Of a stretch of DNA of 64,000 bases, positions 37,314 to 46,083 are shown piece after piece. The position numbers were made by a program, and so were the translations under genes. The notes under the pieces were generated by a model that worked only from the letters and a program-made list of their open reading frames with translations, was not told the DNA's origin and did not search any database. Numbering within the stretch: the stretch's first letter is position 1; each line of letters starts with the position of its first letter. Origin of the DNA: Saccharothrix sp. S26 (GTDB taxonomy: Bacteria; Actinomycetota; Actinomycetes; Mycobacteriales; Pseudonocardiaceae); NCBI RefSeq assembly GCF_021390395.1, contig NZ_JAJUWT010000004.1, positions 1 through 64,000 on the forward strand, read 5' to 3'.

Positions 37314-37911
37314 CGACCACACCTCCTCCGCCCACCGGCCGCGGCTCGACCAGCTTCAGCACCGCGGGAGTCTTGCGCAACTTCTCCAGGCACCTGATCC
37401 GGGTGGGCCCGATGCTGCCCACCGGGATCGACAGCTCCTCGCCGACCGCCGCGTAGCTCGGCGGCGGGTCGGCCATCAGCTTGGCCAGCAGCACCCGGCA
37501 CTGCTCGGACAACGACCGGAAGCCCTCGCGCAGCGCGTGCCGCCGCTGCGCGGCCTCCAGCTCCTCGTCCAGGTCCGCGACGGCGTCGTCCGGGCTCACC
37601 GGCTCGTCCTGCGACTGCGGGTCGTAGGGCTGGGTCCGCTGTTGCAGGCGCAGCATCCGCAGGCACTCGTTGCGGGCGGTCGTGGCGATCCACCCCGGCA
37701 GCGCGTCCGCCTCGCGGAGCCTGCCCAGCTGCTCCACCAGCCGCAACCACACGGTCTGGTGCACGTCCGCCGCATCCGCGTGGCGCAACCGGTGCCGGTG
37801 CACCACCGCCAGCACCAGGGGCGTGAAGCGCGCGACGATCTCGTTCCACGCGCGCTGATCGCCCTCCGCCGCCGCGCTCACCAGCTCGGCGATGGGGGAT
37901 GCAGGGGTCAC
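37279..37911 (-). CDS. ECF-like RNA polymerase sigma factor
   Basis: 210 aa. Region 2 is seen in GDQRAWNEIVARFTPLVLAVVHRHRL, HADAADVHQTVWLRLVEQL and LPGWIATTARNECLRMLR. Region 4 is FRSLSEQCRVLLAKLMADPPPSYAAVGEELSIPVGSIGPTRIRCLEKLR, in which the recognition helix reads VGSIGPTRIRCLEKL. A ~35-residue acidic linker (SQDEPVSPDDAVADLDEELE) joins them. GTG 37911 has GAGGAGGGG just upstream. The Gly/Val-rich C-terminus overlaps the next gene. It likely drives the neighbouring protease genes, but no recognised promoter pair was found. Confidence 0.9.
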   Translation of the reverse strand: MTPASPIAELVSAAAEGDQRAWNEIVARFTPLVLAVVHRHRLRHADAADVHQTVWLRLVEQLGRLREADALPGWIATTARNECLRMLRLQQRTQPYDPQSQDEPVSPDDAVADLDEELEAAQRRHALREGFRSLSEQCRVLLAKLMADPPPSYAAVGEELSIPVGSIGPTRIRCLEKLRKTPAVLKLVEPRPVGGGGVVGVEGRSGVGKR

Positions 37912-38074
37912 GTCCCCTCCTCTGGTCCAGGGGATGCTGCGCCTCCGCCCCGACCTGCGCCGGCGCGGACCCCAGCCGGGTCACGGACTTCGGACTCTTC
38001 GCTGCCACACACTACGGAGACCTGACGCACCCCACAGATACACGCAAAGCGGAATTCCCGCGAGGGCCGCTCCG

Positions 38075-39277
38075 CTAGTCGACCAGGACGCCGTAGCCGG
38101 GGAAGAACTCCGGCTCGCCACCCAGCAGCGCGTCCCGCGCGGCGGTCGCCGACAGCCCGTGCTGGGTCATCGTCGCGGCGATCCGCCCGGCCACGTGCGG
38201 CGCGGCGAACGACGTGCCCAGCCAGTAGGCGAACCGGTCGTAGACCTCCACCGGCAGGCCGGGCAGCTCCCACCGGCCCTTGAGGTACGTGCTGGTCCGG
38301 TTGCCGACCGCGCACGCGTCGACCCAGTGGCCGTGGTTGGCGTAGCACGCGGGCGCGCGGCTGCCGTCGCGCTCCTGCGCCACCGCCGACACGGCGACCA
38401 CGTCGTACAGCGCGGCGGGCCAGCTCGGGCGGGTGGTGCCCTGGTTGCCCGCGGAGGCGACCACGACGACCTCCTTGGACAGCGCCGCGATCGCCCGGCG
38501 GACCGGCTCGGACGCGGTGTCGTCCTGGGTGAAGCAGCCCATCGAGATGTTGACGATCTGCACCTTCTCGTCGAACGACGACAGCGCCCGGACGAACTCC
38601 TCCTCGGTGCCCATGCCGTTGGGGTCCAGCGCCTTCTCCGGGTCCAACCGCACGCCCGGCGCGGCCTGCCGCACCACGCCGGCCACGAACGTGCCGTGCC
38701 CGCCTTCGAGGGCGAACACGTCGGAGTAGCGGTAGGCGGCGTCGACCTCCTCGACCTTCGGCAGGAACGCGTCGCCCAGCCACCGCGGGTGGTCGGTCGC
38801 GGCCGTCTGCGAGATGCCCGTGTCGACGATGCCGACGACGACACCCCGACCGACCTCGGCGGTGCCCTTGTCCGGGTCCGCCAGCGGCTGCCCGACCCGC
38901 GGCGGCTGACCCGGGTTGCCGTGCATGTTGCCGCCGTGGCCGACCAGCACGTGGTGCGGCTGCACGAACGGCACGCGCTCGCCGGGCCACTGCGCCGGGT
39001 CGCGCAGCAGGCGCACGACCTCCGGGATGTCGTCGGCGTTGCGCGACAGCACCAGCCGCGCCATCCCGGCGAAGTCACGGCCCCGCACGGTGCCGATGTT
39101 GTTCTGCGCGAGCTTGCGGGCCACCCGGTCGACGTCCTCCGGAATGGTCAACAGCTCACCGGAGACGAAGAGGAACTCCCGCCCGCGCTCGGCGTACAAC
39201 CGGTAGCTCTTGTGATCGCGGATGACCTGCTGGAAGGCTTCCTGGTACAGCCCGGAGCGGTTCGACGGTTCGGACAC
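38075..39277 (-). CDS. Intracellular S8 (subtilisin-like) serine protease
   Basis: 400 aa. Complete triad: Asp152 in GIVDTGI, His194 in GGHGTFVAG, Ser356 in GTSFAAPHVAG. An oxyanion Asn is likely in VVASAGNQG. No signal peptide: the first ~100 residues are charged (VRGRDFAGMARLVLSRNADD) and could be a pro- or interaction domain, followed by VQPHHVLVGHGGNMHGNPGQ. So it should act in the cytoplasm. GTG 39277 is 76 bases from the divergent CHAT gene. This is most simply one half of a protease pair. Close relatives occur in actinobacterial clusters with sigma factors and CHAT proteins; that statement is from general knowledge. Confidence 0.9.
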   Translation of the reverse strand: MSEPSNRSGLYQEAFQQVIRDHKSYRLYAERGREFLFVSGELLTIPEDVDRVARKLAQNNIGTVRGRDFAGMARLVLSRNADDIPEVVRLLRDPAQWPGERVPFVQPHHVLVGHGGNMHGNPGQPPRVGQPLADPDKGTAEVGRGVVVGIVDTGISQTAATDHPRWLGDAFLPKVEEVDAAYRYSDVFALEGGHGTFVAGVVRQAAPGVRLDPEKALDPNGMGTEEEFVRALSSFDEKVQIVNISMGCFTQDDTASEPVRRAIAALSKEVVVVASAGNQGTTRPSWPAALYDVVAVSAVAQERDGSRAPACYANHGHWVDACAVGNRTSTYLKGRWELPGLPVEVYDRFAYWLGTSFAAPHVAGRIAATMTQHGLSATAARDALLGGEPEFFPGYGVLVD

Positions 39278-39353
39278 CGAGGCCTCACAGCAGCGTCGAC
39301 GGGTGCTGAGCCTGAGCAAGCTACCACAGCCGTCCTGGTAATAAGGTGGGTTC

Positions 39354-41966
39354 GTGGCAGGGGTTTCCGCCGCCGCAGCGCTGGAAGCCCGGCAACGGGA
39401 TCCGCGCGCGGCCATCGAGATGGGTCGGGCCGCGCTGCGGGCGGCGCGGGCGTCGGGGGACGGCGAAGAAGCCTCCGCCGCCGAACGCGCGATCGGTCTC
39501 GCGTGGCGCGAACTGCACGACTTCGACGCGGCGCTGCGCCACCTGCGGCGGTCCGTGCGCCTCGCCGAACGGGCGGGCTCGACCCGGGCCGCGGCACTGG
39601 CCCGGATGAGCCTGGCGTTCGTGCTGTCCACCACCGGGCGGCACGCCCAGGCGTTGCGCGCGATCAACGAAGCCCTGCCGCACCTGCGCGGCGCGGACGC
39701 GGGCAGCGGCCGGATGCAGCGGGGCCTGGTGCTGCACTACCTGTGCCGGTACGACGAGGCGTTGCGCGAGTACAACGGCGCGATCGAGATCGTGCGCCGG
39801 TTCGGCGAACGGCTCGTGGAGGCGCGGGCGCTGAACAACCGCGGCCTGCTGCGCGCCTACACCGGCGGCCTGCGCGCGGCGGACGAGGACTTCGACCGGG
39901 CCGCCGTGCTCTACCGCGACCTGGACCAGGCGCTGGCCGTGGCCGACGTGCGGTGGAACGCGGGCATCTCCGCGTCCCGCGCGGGCGACGTGCCGCGGGC
40001 GTTGACGATGTTCGCCGAGGCCGAGCGCGAGTACCGGCGGCTGGCCGTGCCGCGGCCCGCGCTGCTGATCAACCGGCTGGAGCTGCTGGTGTCCGTGCCG
40101 CTGCTGGAGGAGGCGCGGGCGGCGGCCGACCGGGCGGTGGAGGAGCTGGGCGGCGACCTCGTGCTGGCCCGGTCGGAGGCGTTGTTCTACCGGGCCCGCG
40201 TCGCGTTGCTGGAAGGCGACCTGGACCGGGCCGTGACCATGGCGGTGGCCGCGCGCAAGGGCTTCCGCCGCGAGAAGCGCGACGTGTGGGCGGAGGGCGC
40301 GCGGCACGTGGAGCTGCGCGCGGCCTACCTCAGCGGGCAGCGGACCAGGGCGCTGGTGACGGCGTTGACCAAGGTGGCGTCCCGGCTGGACGCGCTCGGC
40401 TGGCGGATGGCCGGGCTGGAGGCGCGGGTCGACGCGGCGCTGGTCGCCCGCGACCTCGGCGACCGCTCGCGCGCGGTCGCGGAGCTGACCACGGCGGGCG
40501 CGGCCCGGCGCGGCGGCCCGGCGGCGCACCGGGTGCAGGGCTGGTACGCCGAGGCGTTGCGCCGCGACCTGCTCGGCAACGCCCGCGGCGCGCAGATCGC
40601 GTTGCGGCGCGGCCTCGCGCTGCTGGACGAGTACCGGGTGTCGCTCGGCGCGACGGAGCTGCGGGCGTTGAGCGGCGCGCAGGGCGCGGCGCTGGCGGCG
40701 GAAGGACTGCGCACGGCCGTCGCGGGCGGCCGGGCGGGACGGGTGCTGAGCTGGGCGGAGGCGTGGCGGGCGGGCGCGCTGCGGATGACACCGGCCCGGC
40801 CGCCCGAGGACTCCGGGCTCGCCGACGCGCTGGCCGAGCTGCGCGCGGTGACCGCGGACCTGGAGGCGGCCTCCACGGCGGGGCGGCCGACGGCGGCGCT
40901 GCGGCAGCGGCAGGTGCGCGGCGAGCAGCGGGTCCGCGAGCTGACCCGGCGCACCGGCGGCGGCGGCGCGGTGTTCAAGCCGCCCGCGGTGGACGAGTTG
41001 GCGCACGCGCTGGGCACGTCGGCGTTGGTGGAGTACGTCGACCACGAAGGCGCGTTGCTGGCCGTGGTCGTGGCGGGCGGTCGGGCCTCGCTGCACCGGC
41101 TCGGCCCGCTCGACGGCGCGCTGCGCGAGCTGCGGCTGCTGCGGTTCGCGCTGCACCGGCTCGTGACGCTGCCCGAGCACCTCGACCGGACCTCGGTGCG
41201 CGCCGGAGCCGAGCACGCGGCCCGGCTGCTGCAGAACCGGCTGCTGGAACCGCTGCGCCGACGGCTCGACGACCGGCCGCTCGTGCTCGCGCCGACCGGG
41301 CGGCTGGGCGGCCTGCCGTGGTCGGCGCTGCCCGCCTGCCGCGGCCGCGCGGTCACCGTGGTGCCGTCGGCGACGGTGTGGCTGCGCGCGGCGAACTCCA
41401 CCGTGACGTCACACGACCGGGCGGTCCTGGCGGCGGGTCCGCGGTTGCCGGCCGCGCCGACGGAGATCACCGCCATCGCGTCCCTGACCCGGTCCGCGTC
41501 GGTGCTGGTCGGCAGTGCGGCCACGGTGGACGCGGTGGCGTCCGCGATGGACGGCGCACCCCTGGCGCACGTGGCCGCCCACGGCTCGTTCCGCGCGGAC
41601 AACCCGCTGTTCTCGGCGCTGGAACTGGCCGACGGCCCGCTGACCGTCTACGACCTCGAACGGCTCCGCACCCCACCCGCCCGGGTCGTGCTGTCGGCGT
41701 GCGACTCCGGCCTGTCGGCGGTGCGGCCCGGCGACGAGCTGATGGGGTTCACCGCGGCGCTGCTCGGGCTCGGCACCCGAACCCTCGTCGCGCCCGTCAT
41801 CCCCGTGCCGGCCGAGGTCACCACGCCGCTGATGGTCGACCTGCACCGCAGGCTGGGCGACGGCCAGCCGCCCTCGGTGGCACTGGCCGGCGCGCAGCGG
41901 GCCCACCACGAGGACGGTGACGCCGCGTTCGCCGCGAGCGCCGGGTTCCTGTGCTTCGGGGCTTGA
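39354..41966 (+). CDS. TPR-CHAT caspase-like protease
   Basis: 870 aa, no signal peptide. Residues ~1-560 are helical repeats of TPR type (AAALARMSLAFVLSTTGRHAQALRAINEAL, EARALNNRGLLRAYTGGL in fragments). Residues ~600-870 are a CHAT domain (caspase HetF-associated with TPRs): PTGRLGGLPWSAL, His743 in VAAHGSFR, Cys783 in LSACDSG, and LLGLGTRTLVAPVIPVP. The His/Cys dyad is intact, so a Cys protease is expected. CHAT proteins with TPRs are effectors or regulators in several bacterial defence and cell-death systems. The TPR array would sense or hold a partner; the divergent subtilase and the sigma factor are candidates. Confidence 0.9.
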   Translation: MAGVSAAAALEARQRDPRAAIEMGRAALRAARASGDGEEASAAERAIGLAWRELHDFDAALRHLRRSVRLAERAGSTRAAALARMSLAFVLSTTGRHAQALRAINEALPHLRGADAGSGRMQRGLVLHYLCRYDEALREYNGAIEIVRRFGERLVEARALNNRGLLRAYTGGLRAADEDFDRAAVLYRDLDQALAVADVRWNAGISASRAGDVPRALTMFAEAEREYRRLAVPRPALLINRLELLVSVPLLEEARAAADRAVEELGGDLVLARSEALFYRARVALLEGDLDRAVTMAVAARKGFRREKRDVWAEGARHVELRAAYLSGQRTRALVTALTKVASRLDALGWRMAGLEARVDAALVARDLGDRSRAVAELTTAGAARRGGPAAHRVQGWYAEALRRDLLGNARGAQIALRRGLALLDEYRVSLGATELRALSGAQGAALAAEGLRTAVAGGRAGRVLSWAEAWRAGALRMTPARPPEDSGLADALAELRAVTADLEAASTAGRPTAALRQRQVRGEQRVRELTRRTGGGGAVFKPPAVDELAHALGTSALVEYVDHEGALLAVVVAGGRASLHRLGPLDGALRELRLLRFALHRLVTLPEHLDRTSVRAGAEHAARLLQNRLLEPLRRRLDDRPLVLAPTGRLGGLPWSALPACRGRAVTVVPSATVWLRAANSTVTSHDRAVLAAGPRLPAAPTEITAIASLTRSASVLVGSAATVDAVASAMDGAPLAHVAAHGSFRADNPLFSALELADGPLTVYDLERLRTPPARVVLSACDSGLSAVRPGDELMGFTAALLGLGTRTLVAPVIPVPAEVTTPLMVDLHRRLGDGQPPSVALAGAQRAHHEDGDAAFAASAGFLCFGA

Positions 41967-41988
41967 GCACCCGGCTAGGTTGGCAGGC

Positions 41989-42432
41989 GTGGACGAACGC
42001 GACATGTTGGCCGTGGCGGTGGCCGAGGCCCGCGCCGGGCTCGCCGAGGGCGGCATCCCGATCGGCGCGGCGCTGTTCGCCGACGACGGCACGCTGCTCG
42101 GCCGCGGCCACAACCGGCGGGTCCAGGACGGTGACGCCTCCACCCACGCCGAGACGGCCGCGTTCCGCGCCGCCGGCCGCCGGGCGAGCTACCGCGGCAC
42201 CGTCATGGTGACCACGCTGTCACCGTGCTGGTACTGCAGCGGACTCGTTCGCCAGTTCGGGATCCCCCGCGTGGTGATCGGCGAGGCGCGGACGTTCCAC
42301 GGCGGTCACGACTGGCTCGCCGAGCACGGCGTCGGAATCACGCTGCTGGATGACGACGCGTGCGTCCGGATGATGACCGACTTCATCGCCGCCAAGCCGG
42401 AGCTGTGGTTCGAGGACATCGGCCAGGATTAA
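41989..42432 (+). CDS. Cytosine deaminase, fungal (FCY1-like) type
   Basis: 147 aa. Zn-dependent deaminase: HAE in ASTHAETAAFRAAG and PCWYC in TTLSPCWYCSGL. The C-terminus DFIAAKPELWFEDIGQD closely follows the end of yeast cytosine deaminase (WFEDIGE), and the length fits (~158 aa). It differs from tRNA adenosine deaminase TadA, which lacks that tail. GTG 41989 lies 22 bases after the CHAT gene, so it may be cotranscribed with it. Activity on cytosine or related pyrimidines is expected. Confidence 0.85.
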   Translation: MDERDMLAVAVAEARAGLAEGGIPIGAALFADDGTLLGRGHNRRVQDGDASTHAETAAFRAAGRRASYRGTVMVTTLSPCWYCSGLVRQFGIPRVVIGEARTFHGGHDWLAEHGVGITLLDDDACVRMMTDFIAAKPELWFEDIGQD

Positions 42433-42490
42433 CGCGCCGCGCCGCACGGCGACACAATCCCGACACGGGCCGCCGCCACCATCAGCGGGC

Positions 42491-42841
42491 ATGGAACCGT
42501 GGCACGTCGACGAATCACTGGACTCCCTGGTGCTGGCCGAGGGCGCGGTCGCCGTGGAGGTGCCCGCCAGCTGGGGCGCCGAGGTCAGCACCCAACTGCG
42601 CTCGGCCGGGCCCCTCGGGCCGATCCTCGCCATCCCCGGACCCCGGCTGCGCTGGCTGTTCCTGGCCAGGCCGGACCCCGACCCCGCACCGCGCCACGTG
42701 CCGCCGCCCGACGTCCGCTACTGGCACGGGCCGCGCCGCATCCCGGCGGCCGCGTCGCGCTGGGTGGTGCCCCCGGCGGGCGCACTGCCCCCGGTGGGGG
42801 CCGTGCGCTGCGCCATCAGGACGGTCCGCCGGTCCCTGTAG
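42491..42841 (+). CDS. Hypothetical protein
   Basis: 116 aa. ATG 42491. Not recognised. Codon bias is typical for the genome, which supports a real gene. The sequence is Pro/Ala/Arg-rich; an acidic N-terminus (MEPWHVDESLDSLVLAEGAVAVEVP) is followed by GPRLRWLFLARPDPDPAPRHVPPPD and a Trp/Val C-terminal part. It overlaps the convergent STAS gene by 26 bases. No membrane segment. Confidence 0.6.
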   Translation: MEPWHVDESLDSLVLAEGAVAVEVPASWGAEVSTQLRSAGPLGPILAIPGPRLRWLFLARPDPDPAPRHVPPPDVRYWHGPRRIPAAASRWVVPPAGALPPVGAVRCAIRTVRRSL

Positions 42842-43286
42842 TGCTCTCCAACCGGCTCAGGGCCTCTTCCACGGAGCCCACGACGGTGAACACCGAGCTC
42901 AGCCCGGTCGCCTCGATCGGCCGCTGCGTCGCCCGGCTCGTCGCCACCAGCACCAACGGGATGGCGAGCGCGCTCGCCCGCTGGTTGCCGACCACCAACG
43001 ACTCCAACCCGGCCGAGCCGAGGAAGCGAACCCCACCGAGGTCCACCACCACACCCCGCACGTTCTCGACCAGGTGCTCCGTGAGCGGCCTGGTCAACTC
43101 GTCCGCGCTGCTCGTGTCCAACTCGCCCGACACGTGCAGCACCACCACGCCGTCCGAAGGTCTGTCGACCCGCACGGAAGCGAGCGTCGCCGCGGGTTCT
43201 GGCACGCCGGTACTCCTCTCACTCAGCGACGCCGGCGCGGCGTCGACGTCTTCACGGTAGACCCCGGTCGGCGTCTCAGTCGGCAT
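42816..43286 (-). CDS. STAS-domain anti-sigma factor antagonist-like protein
   Basis: 156 aa. A ~45-residue disordered N-terminus is followed by a STAS domain: VVVLHVSGELDTSSADELTR, VVVDLGGVRFLGSAGLESLV. The conserved DxSG phospho-site region reads LGSAG, with Ser present one residue after Gly, so phosphoregulation by an RsbW-type kinase is possible. ATG 43286 overlaps the end of the GCS2 gene by 11 bases, so they are cotranscribed. A partner could be the RsbW-like protein at 48.4 kb, but that is not adjacent. Confidence 0.85.
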   Translation of the reverse strand: MPTETPTGVYREDVDAAPASLSERSTGVPEPAATLASVRVDRPSDGVVVLHVSGELDTSSADELTRPLTEHLVENVRGVVVDLGGVRFLGSAGLESLVVGNQRASALAIPLVLVATSRATQRPIEATGLSSVFTVVGSVEEALSRLESTTGTGGPS

Positions 43287-44364
43287 CGCGGACCGTTTCG
43301 GCCAGCACCAGGTCCACCAGCCCGCGCGCGTCGGGCGAGCCGCCGAACGCCCGCCGCTGCCGCGCCGCGCCGCTGCCGTGCGCCTCGAGCCACGTGAGGT
43401 GATCCTCCACAGTGGACAAGGCCGAGGCGTCGGCCAGCGCGCCCGAGCACCAGGACACCAGCTCGCCCAACAGATCCCGCGCCGGCCGCAGGCCGCCCGT
43501 GCGCGGATCGACGGCCAAGCCGTCCACGCCGTCGCGCGCGGCACGCCAGTAGGCGGCGCGCAACACCGTGTCGTCCACCCGACCAGGGTCACCCGACTCG
43601 GCGGCCGTGCGGGCGAACGCCCGGATGATCTCGGCGATGACGACCGCGTCACGGGCCGTCATCGGGATGTCCGAGACCCGCACCTCGACCGTCGGGTGCT
43701 GCGCGGACGGCCGCACGTCCCAGTAGACCATCCCGCGGTCCAGCAGCACCTCGGTCCCTTCGAGGGTGCTGACCAGCCGGTGGTAGGCCTCGGCGGAGTC
43801 CAGGTGCGGCGGCGGCCCGCTGATCGGCCACCGCGACCACACGACCGAGCGCCAACTCGCGTACCCGGTGTCCTCGGCGTGCTCGATCGGGGAGTTCGCG
43901 CTCAGCCCCAGCAACGTCGGCAGCCACGGCCGCAGCGCGTTCGACACGCGGATCGCGACGTCCTCGCCCGGCACGCCCACGTGGACGTGCATCCCGCAGA
44001 CGCCCTGCCCGCCGATGACCTTGCGGTGCGAGTGCTCCATCATGCGGTAGCGGCGGTCGTCCGTGCCCGGCGGCGGCCCCAGCGTGCCGATCGGCGGGAT
44101 CGCCGAGGCCAGCAGTCGGCAGCCCGCGGCGTGCGCGGCCTTCGCCAGGTGCACGCGGCCGGCCAGCACGCGCTCGGCCAGCTCCTCGGCGGTCTCGCAC
44201 ACCGGCGTGGCCACCTCGATCTGGAACGGCGTGAGTTCGCGTTGCACGTCGTGGCCCGCGCCGGCGTGCTGCGCGACCGACTCGGCGAGGGGCACGGGTC
44301 GGCGCGAATCCGGGTCGACCAGGAGGAACTCCTGCTCGACGCCCACGGTCCACGGCTCTGCCAT
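43276..44364 (-). CDS. Carboxylate-amine ligase, GCS2/YbdK family
   Basis: 362 aa. Glutamate-cysteine ligase type 2 fold: TVGVEQEFLLVD at the start, ELTPFQIEVATPVC, GGQGVCGMHVHVGVPGED (HVHVG core) and VEVRVSDIPMT. Family members have weak glutamate-cysteine ligase activity; actinobacteria make mycothiol rather than glutathione, so the true substrate is uncertain. ATG 44364 preceded by GGGACC; ATG 44397 has no ribosome binding site. Divergent from topoisomerase IB. Confidence 0.9.
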   Translation of the reverse strand: MAEPWTVGVEQEFLLVDPDSRRPVPLAESVAQHAGAGHDVQRELTPFQIEVATPVCETAEELAERVLAGRVHLAKAAHAAGCRLLASAIPPIGTLGPPPGTDDRRYRMMEHSHRKVIGGQGVCGMHVHVGVPGEDVAIRVSNALRPWLPTLLGLSANSPIEHAEDTGYASWRSVVWSRWPISGPPPHLDSAEAYHRLVSTLEGTEVLLDRGMVYWDVRPSAQHPTVEVRVSDIPMTARDAVVIAEIIRAFARTAAESGDPGRVDDTVLRAAYWRAARDGVDGLAVDPRTGGLRPARDLLGELVSWCSGALADASALSTVEDHLTWLEAHGSGAARQRRAFGGSPDARGLVDLVLAETVRDAD

Positions 44365-44462
44365 GCCGGTCCCATACCCACTCGGCGGCTGATTCAACCA
44401 CGGTGTTGAGAGTTGTCCGGTGAACGGCGTTTCGCCGCGTCGCGGCCGGGAACCTCGCCGGG

Positions 44463-45425
44463 GTGAGATTGCGCCGCAGTGACCCGTCCGGCCCCGGCTG
44501 GCGCCGCCGTGCGCGCGGCCGGGGCTTCAGCTACACCGACGCCGACGGCGGCCCGCTGCCACCCGAGGCGGTGGCCCGGATCAAGTCCCTGGTCATCCCG
44601 CCCGCGTGGCGCGACGTGTGGGTGTGCCCCCACCCGAACGGCCACATCCAGGCGGTGGGCACGGACGCGGCCGGGCGACGCCAGTACCTGTACCACGAGC
44701 GGTGGCGGCAGGACCGGGACGAGGAGAAGCACGAGCGGGTGCTCGCGCTCGCGCCGTTGCTGCCGGGGTTCCGGGCGGAGGTGGCGCGGGAGCTGAGCGG
44801 GCGGGGCCGGTCGCGGCAACGGGTGCTCGCGGTGGCGTTGGCGGTGCTGGAGCGCGGCGTGTTCCGGGTAGGGGGCGAGACCTACGCGGCGGACAACGGC
44901 ACGCACGGGGTGGCGACGCTGCTGTGCTCGCACGTGGCCGTGCGACGGTCCACTGTGGACTTCTGCTACCCGGCGAAGGGTGGGATCCAGTTCGTGACGG
45001 AGGTGGAGGACGAGGCGTTGGCGCGGGCGGTGCGCGGGTTGTTGCGGGGCAGAGAGGGGGAGGAGCGGCTGTTCGTCGACGAGCGGGGGTGCTCGGTGGG
45101 GTCGGATGACGTGAACGAGCGGTTCAAGGAGATGGTCGGGTCGGAGTTCTCGGTGAAGGACTTGAGGACGTGGCACGCGACGGTGCTCGCGGCGGCGGCG
45201 TTCGCGCGGGAGGGTCGGCCGGAGTCCAAGCGGGGCCGGAAGCGGGTGGAGGCGGCGGTGATGAGGGAGGTGTCGGAGCACCTGGGCAACACCCCGGCCG
45301 TCGCCCGGAAGTCCTACGTCGACCCCCGAGTGGTGCGGCTGTACCACGACGGGGTGATGATCAAGCCGAAGTCGGCGGACCGTGAGACAGTGGAACGTGC
45401 CGTCCTGCGGCTGCTGCGCAAGTGA
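44463..45425 (+). CDS. DNA topoisomerase IB (poxvirus-like)
   Basis: 320 aa. N-terminal TopoIB-N (FSYTDADGGPLPPEAVARIKSLVIPPAW, followed by VWVCPHPNGHIQAVGTDAAG-type strand) and the tyrosine recombinase-like catalytic domain: YHERWRQDRDEEKH, KGGIQF, SVKDLRTWHAT (Arg, His) and the nucleophile Tyr in ARKSYVDPRVV. Relaxes supercoils by a 3'-phosphotyrosine intermediate. Start GTG 44463. Solitary gene. Confidence 0.9.
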   Translation: MRLRRSDPSGPGWRRRARGRGFSYTDADGGPLPPEAVARIKSLVIPPAWRDVWVCPHPNGHIQAVGTDAAGRRQYLYHERWRQDRDEEKHERVLALAPLLPGFRAEVARELSGRGRSRQRVLAVALAVLERGVFRVGGETYAADNGTHGVATLLCSHVAVRRSTVDFCYPAKGGIQFVTEVEDEALARAVRGLLRGREGEERLFVDERGCSVGSDDVNERFKEMVGSEFSVKDLRTWHATVLAAAAFAREGRPESKRGRKRVEAAVMREVSEHLGNTPAVARKSYVDPRVVRLYHDGVMIKPKSADRETVERAVLRLLRK

Positions 45426-46083
45426 GGCGGGCACCGTTTTCGCAGGTCGACGGGCCGTCCGGTAACACTTTCGGGTGATCAACGGCCGAAAATGTACGGA
45501 AACACCGTTCCCGATCCTCGGTTGAAACATGAGGAGCCCCGCCAACCACACTCACGCCCAACCCGCCCCCAACCACCTCACCACCCACACCGCACCCCAC
45601 CACCAGCCACCGACCACCAGCCACCACCGCAGCTCCCGCCCCCCACCGCCACCACTGCCACACCCGGCCGCCACCGCGGCGACCGCCGGCCACCGGCCCG
45701 GCCGTCACCACCGCACCGGCCACCGCCACGCCCGGCAGCCGTCAGGTGTCGCCGGTCGCCGCCACCCGCCGGCCGGGCCCGGTCGGCACCACCGCTGACA
45801 CCACCGCCACCACGACCCACCGCCACCACGACTCACCGCCACCGCACCGGGCCACCACCCTGCCGCACCCGGCCACCACCACTGCCGTACCCGGCCGCCA
45901 GTCCGGCCTTCACCACCGCCGGCACCACCGCACCGGCCACCGCCACGCGCGGCCGCCATCGGGTGCCGCCGGTCGCCGCCACCCGCCGGCCGAACCCGGC
46001 CGTCACCACCGCCGGCACCCACCCCCGTCGAGATCAACGGGCGCTGCGGTCAGCTGGCTCACCCGGCTTGCCGGCTCGGCGGG
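45426..46083. repeat. C-rich, strand-skewed intergenic tract with a duplicated ~95-bp block
   Basis: From ~45540 to ~46040 the + strand is very C-rich and G-poor, made largely of CCACC, CACCG and CCGCC words. A block at 45704-45796 recurs imperfectly at 45922-46018, sharing ACCACCGCACCGGCCACCG and, later, GTCGCCGCCACCCGCCGGCC. Open frames exist on both strands but give only His/Pro/Arg/Thr or Gly/Arg/Trp low complexity without a ribosome binding site, so I do not call a gene. The first ~100 bases after topoisomerase IB contain TTTCGG...CCGAAA, a possible weak terminator. Confidence 0.7.

Noticed and set aside
37892..41920. 1342-aa plus-strand open frame through the subtilase and CHAT region
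   Set aside because: It runs antisense to the subtilase and out of frame with the CHAT gene, and shows no domain.
42491..42841. Calling this small gene a known family
   Set aside because: Codon bias supports coding, but I could not match its motifs to any family, so it is left as hypothetical.
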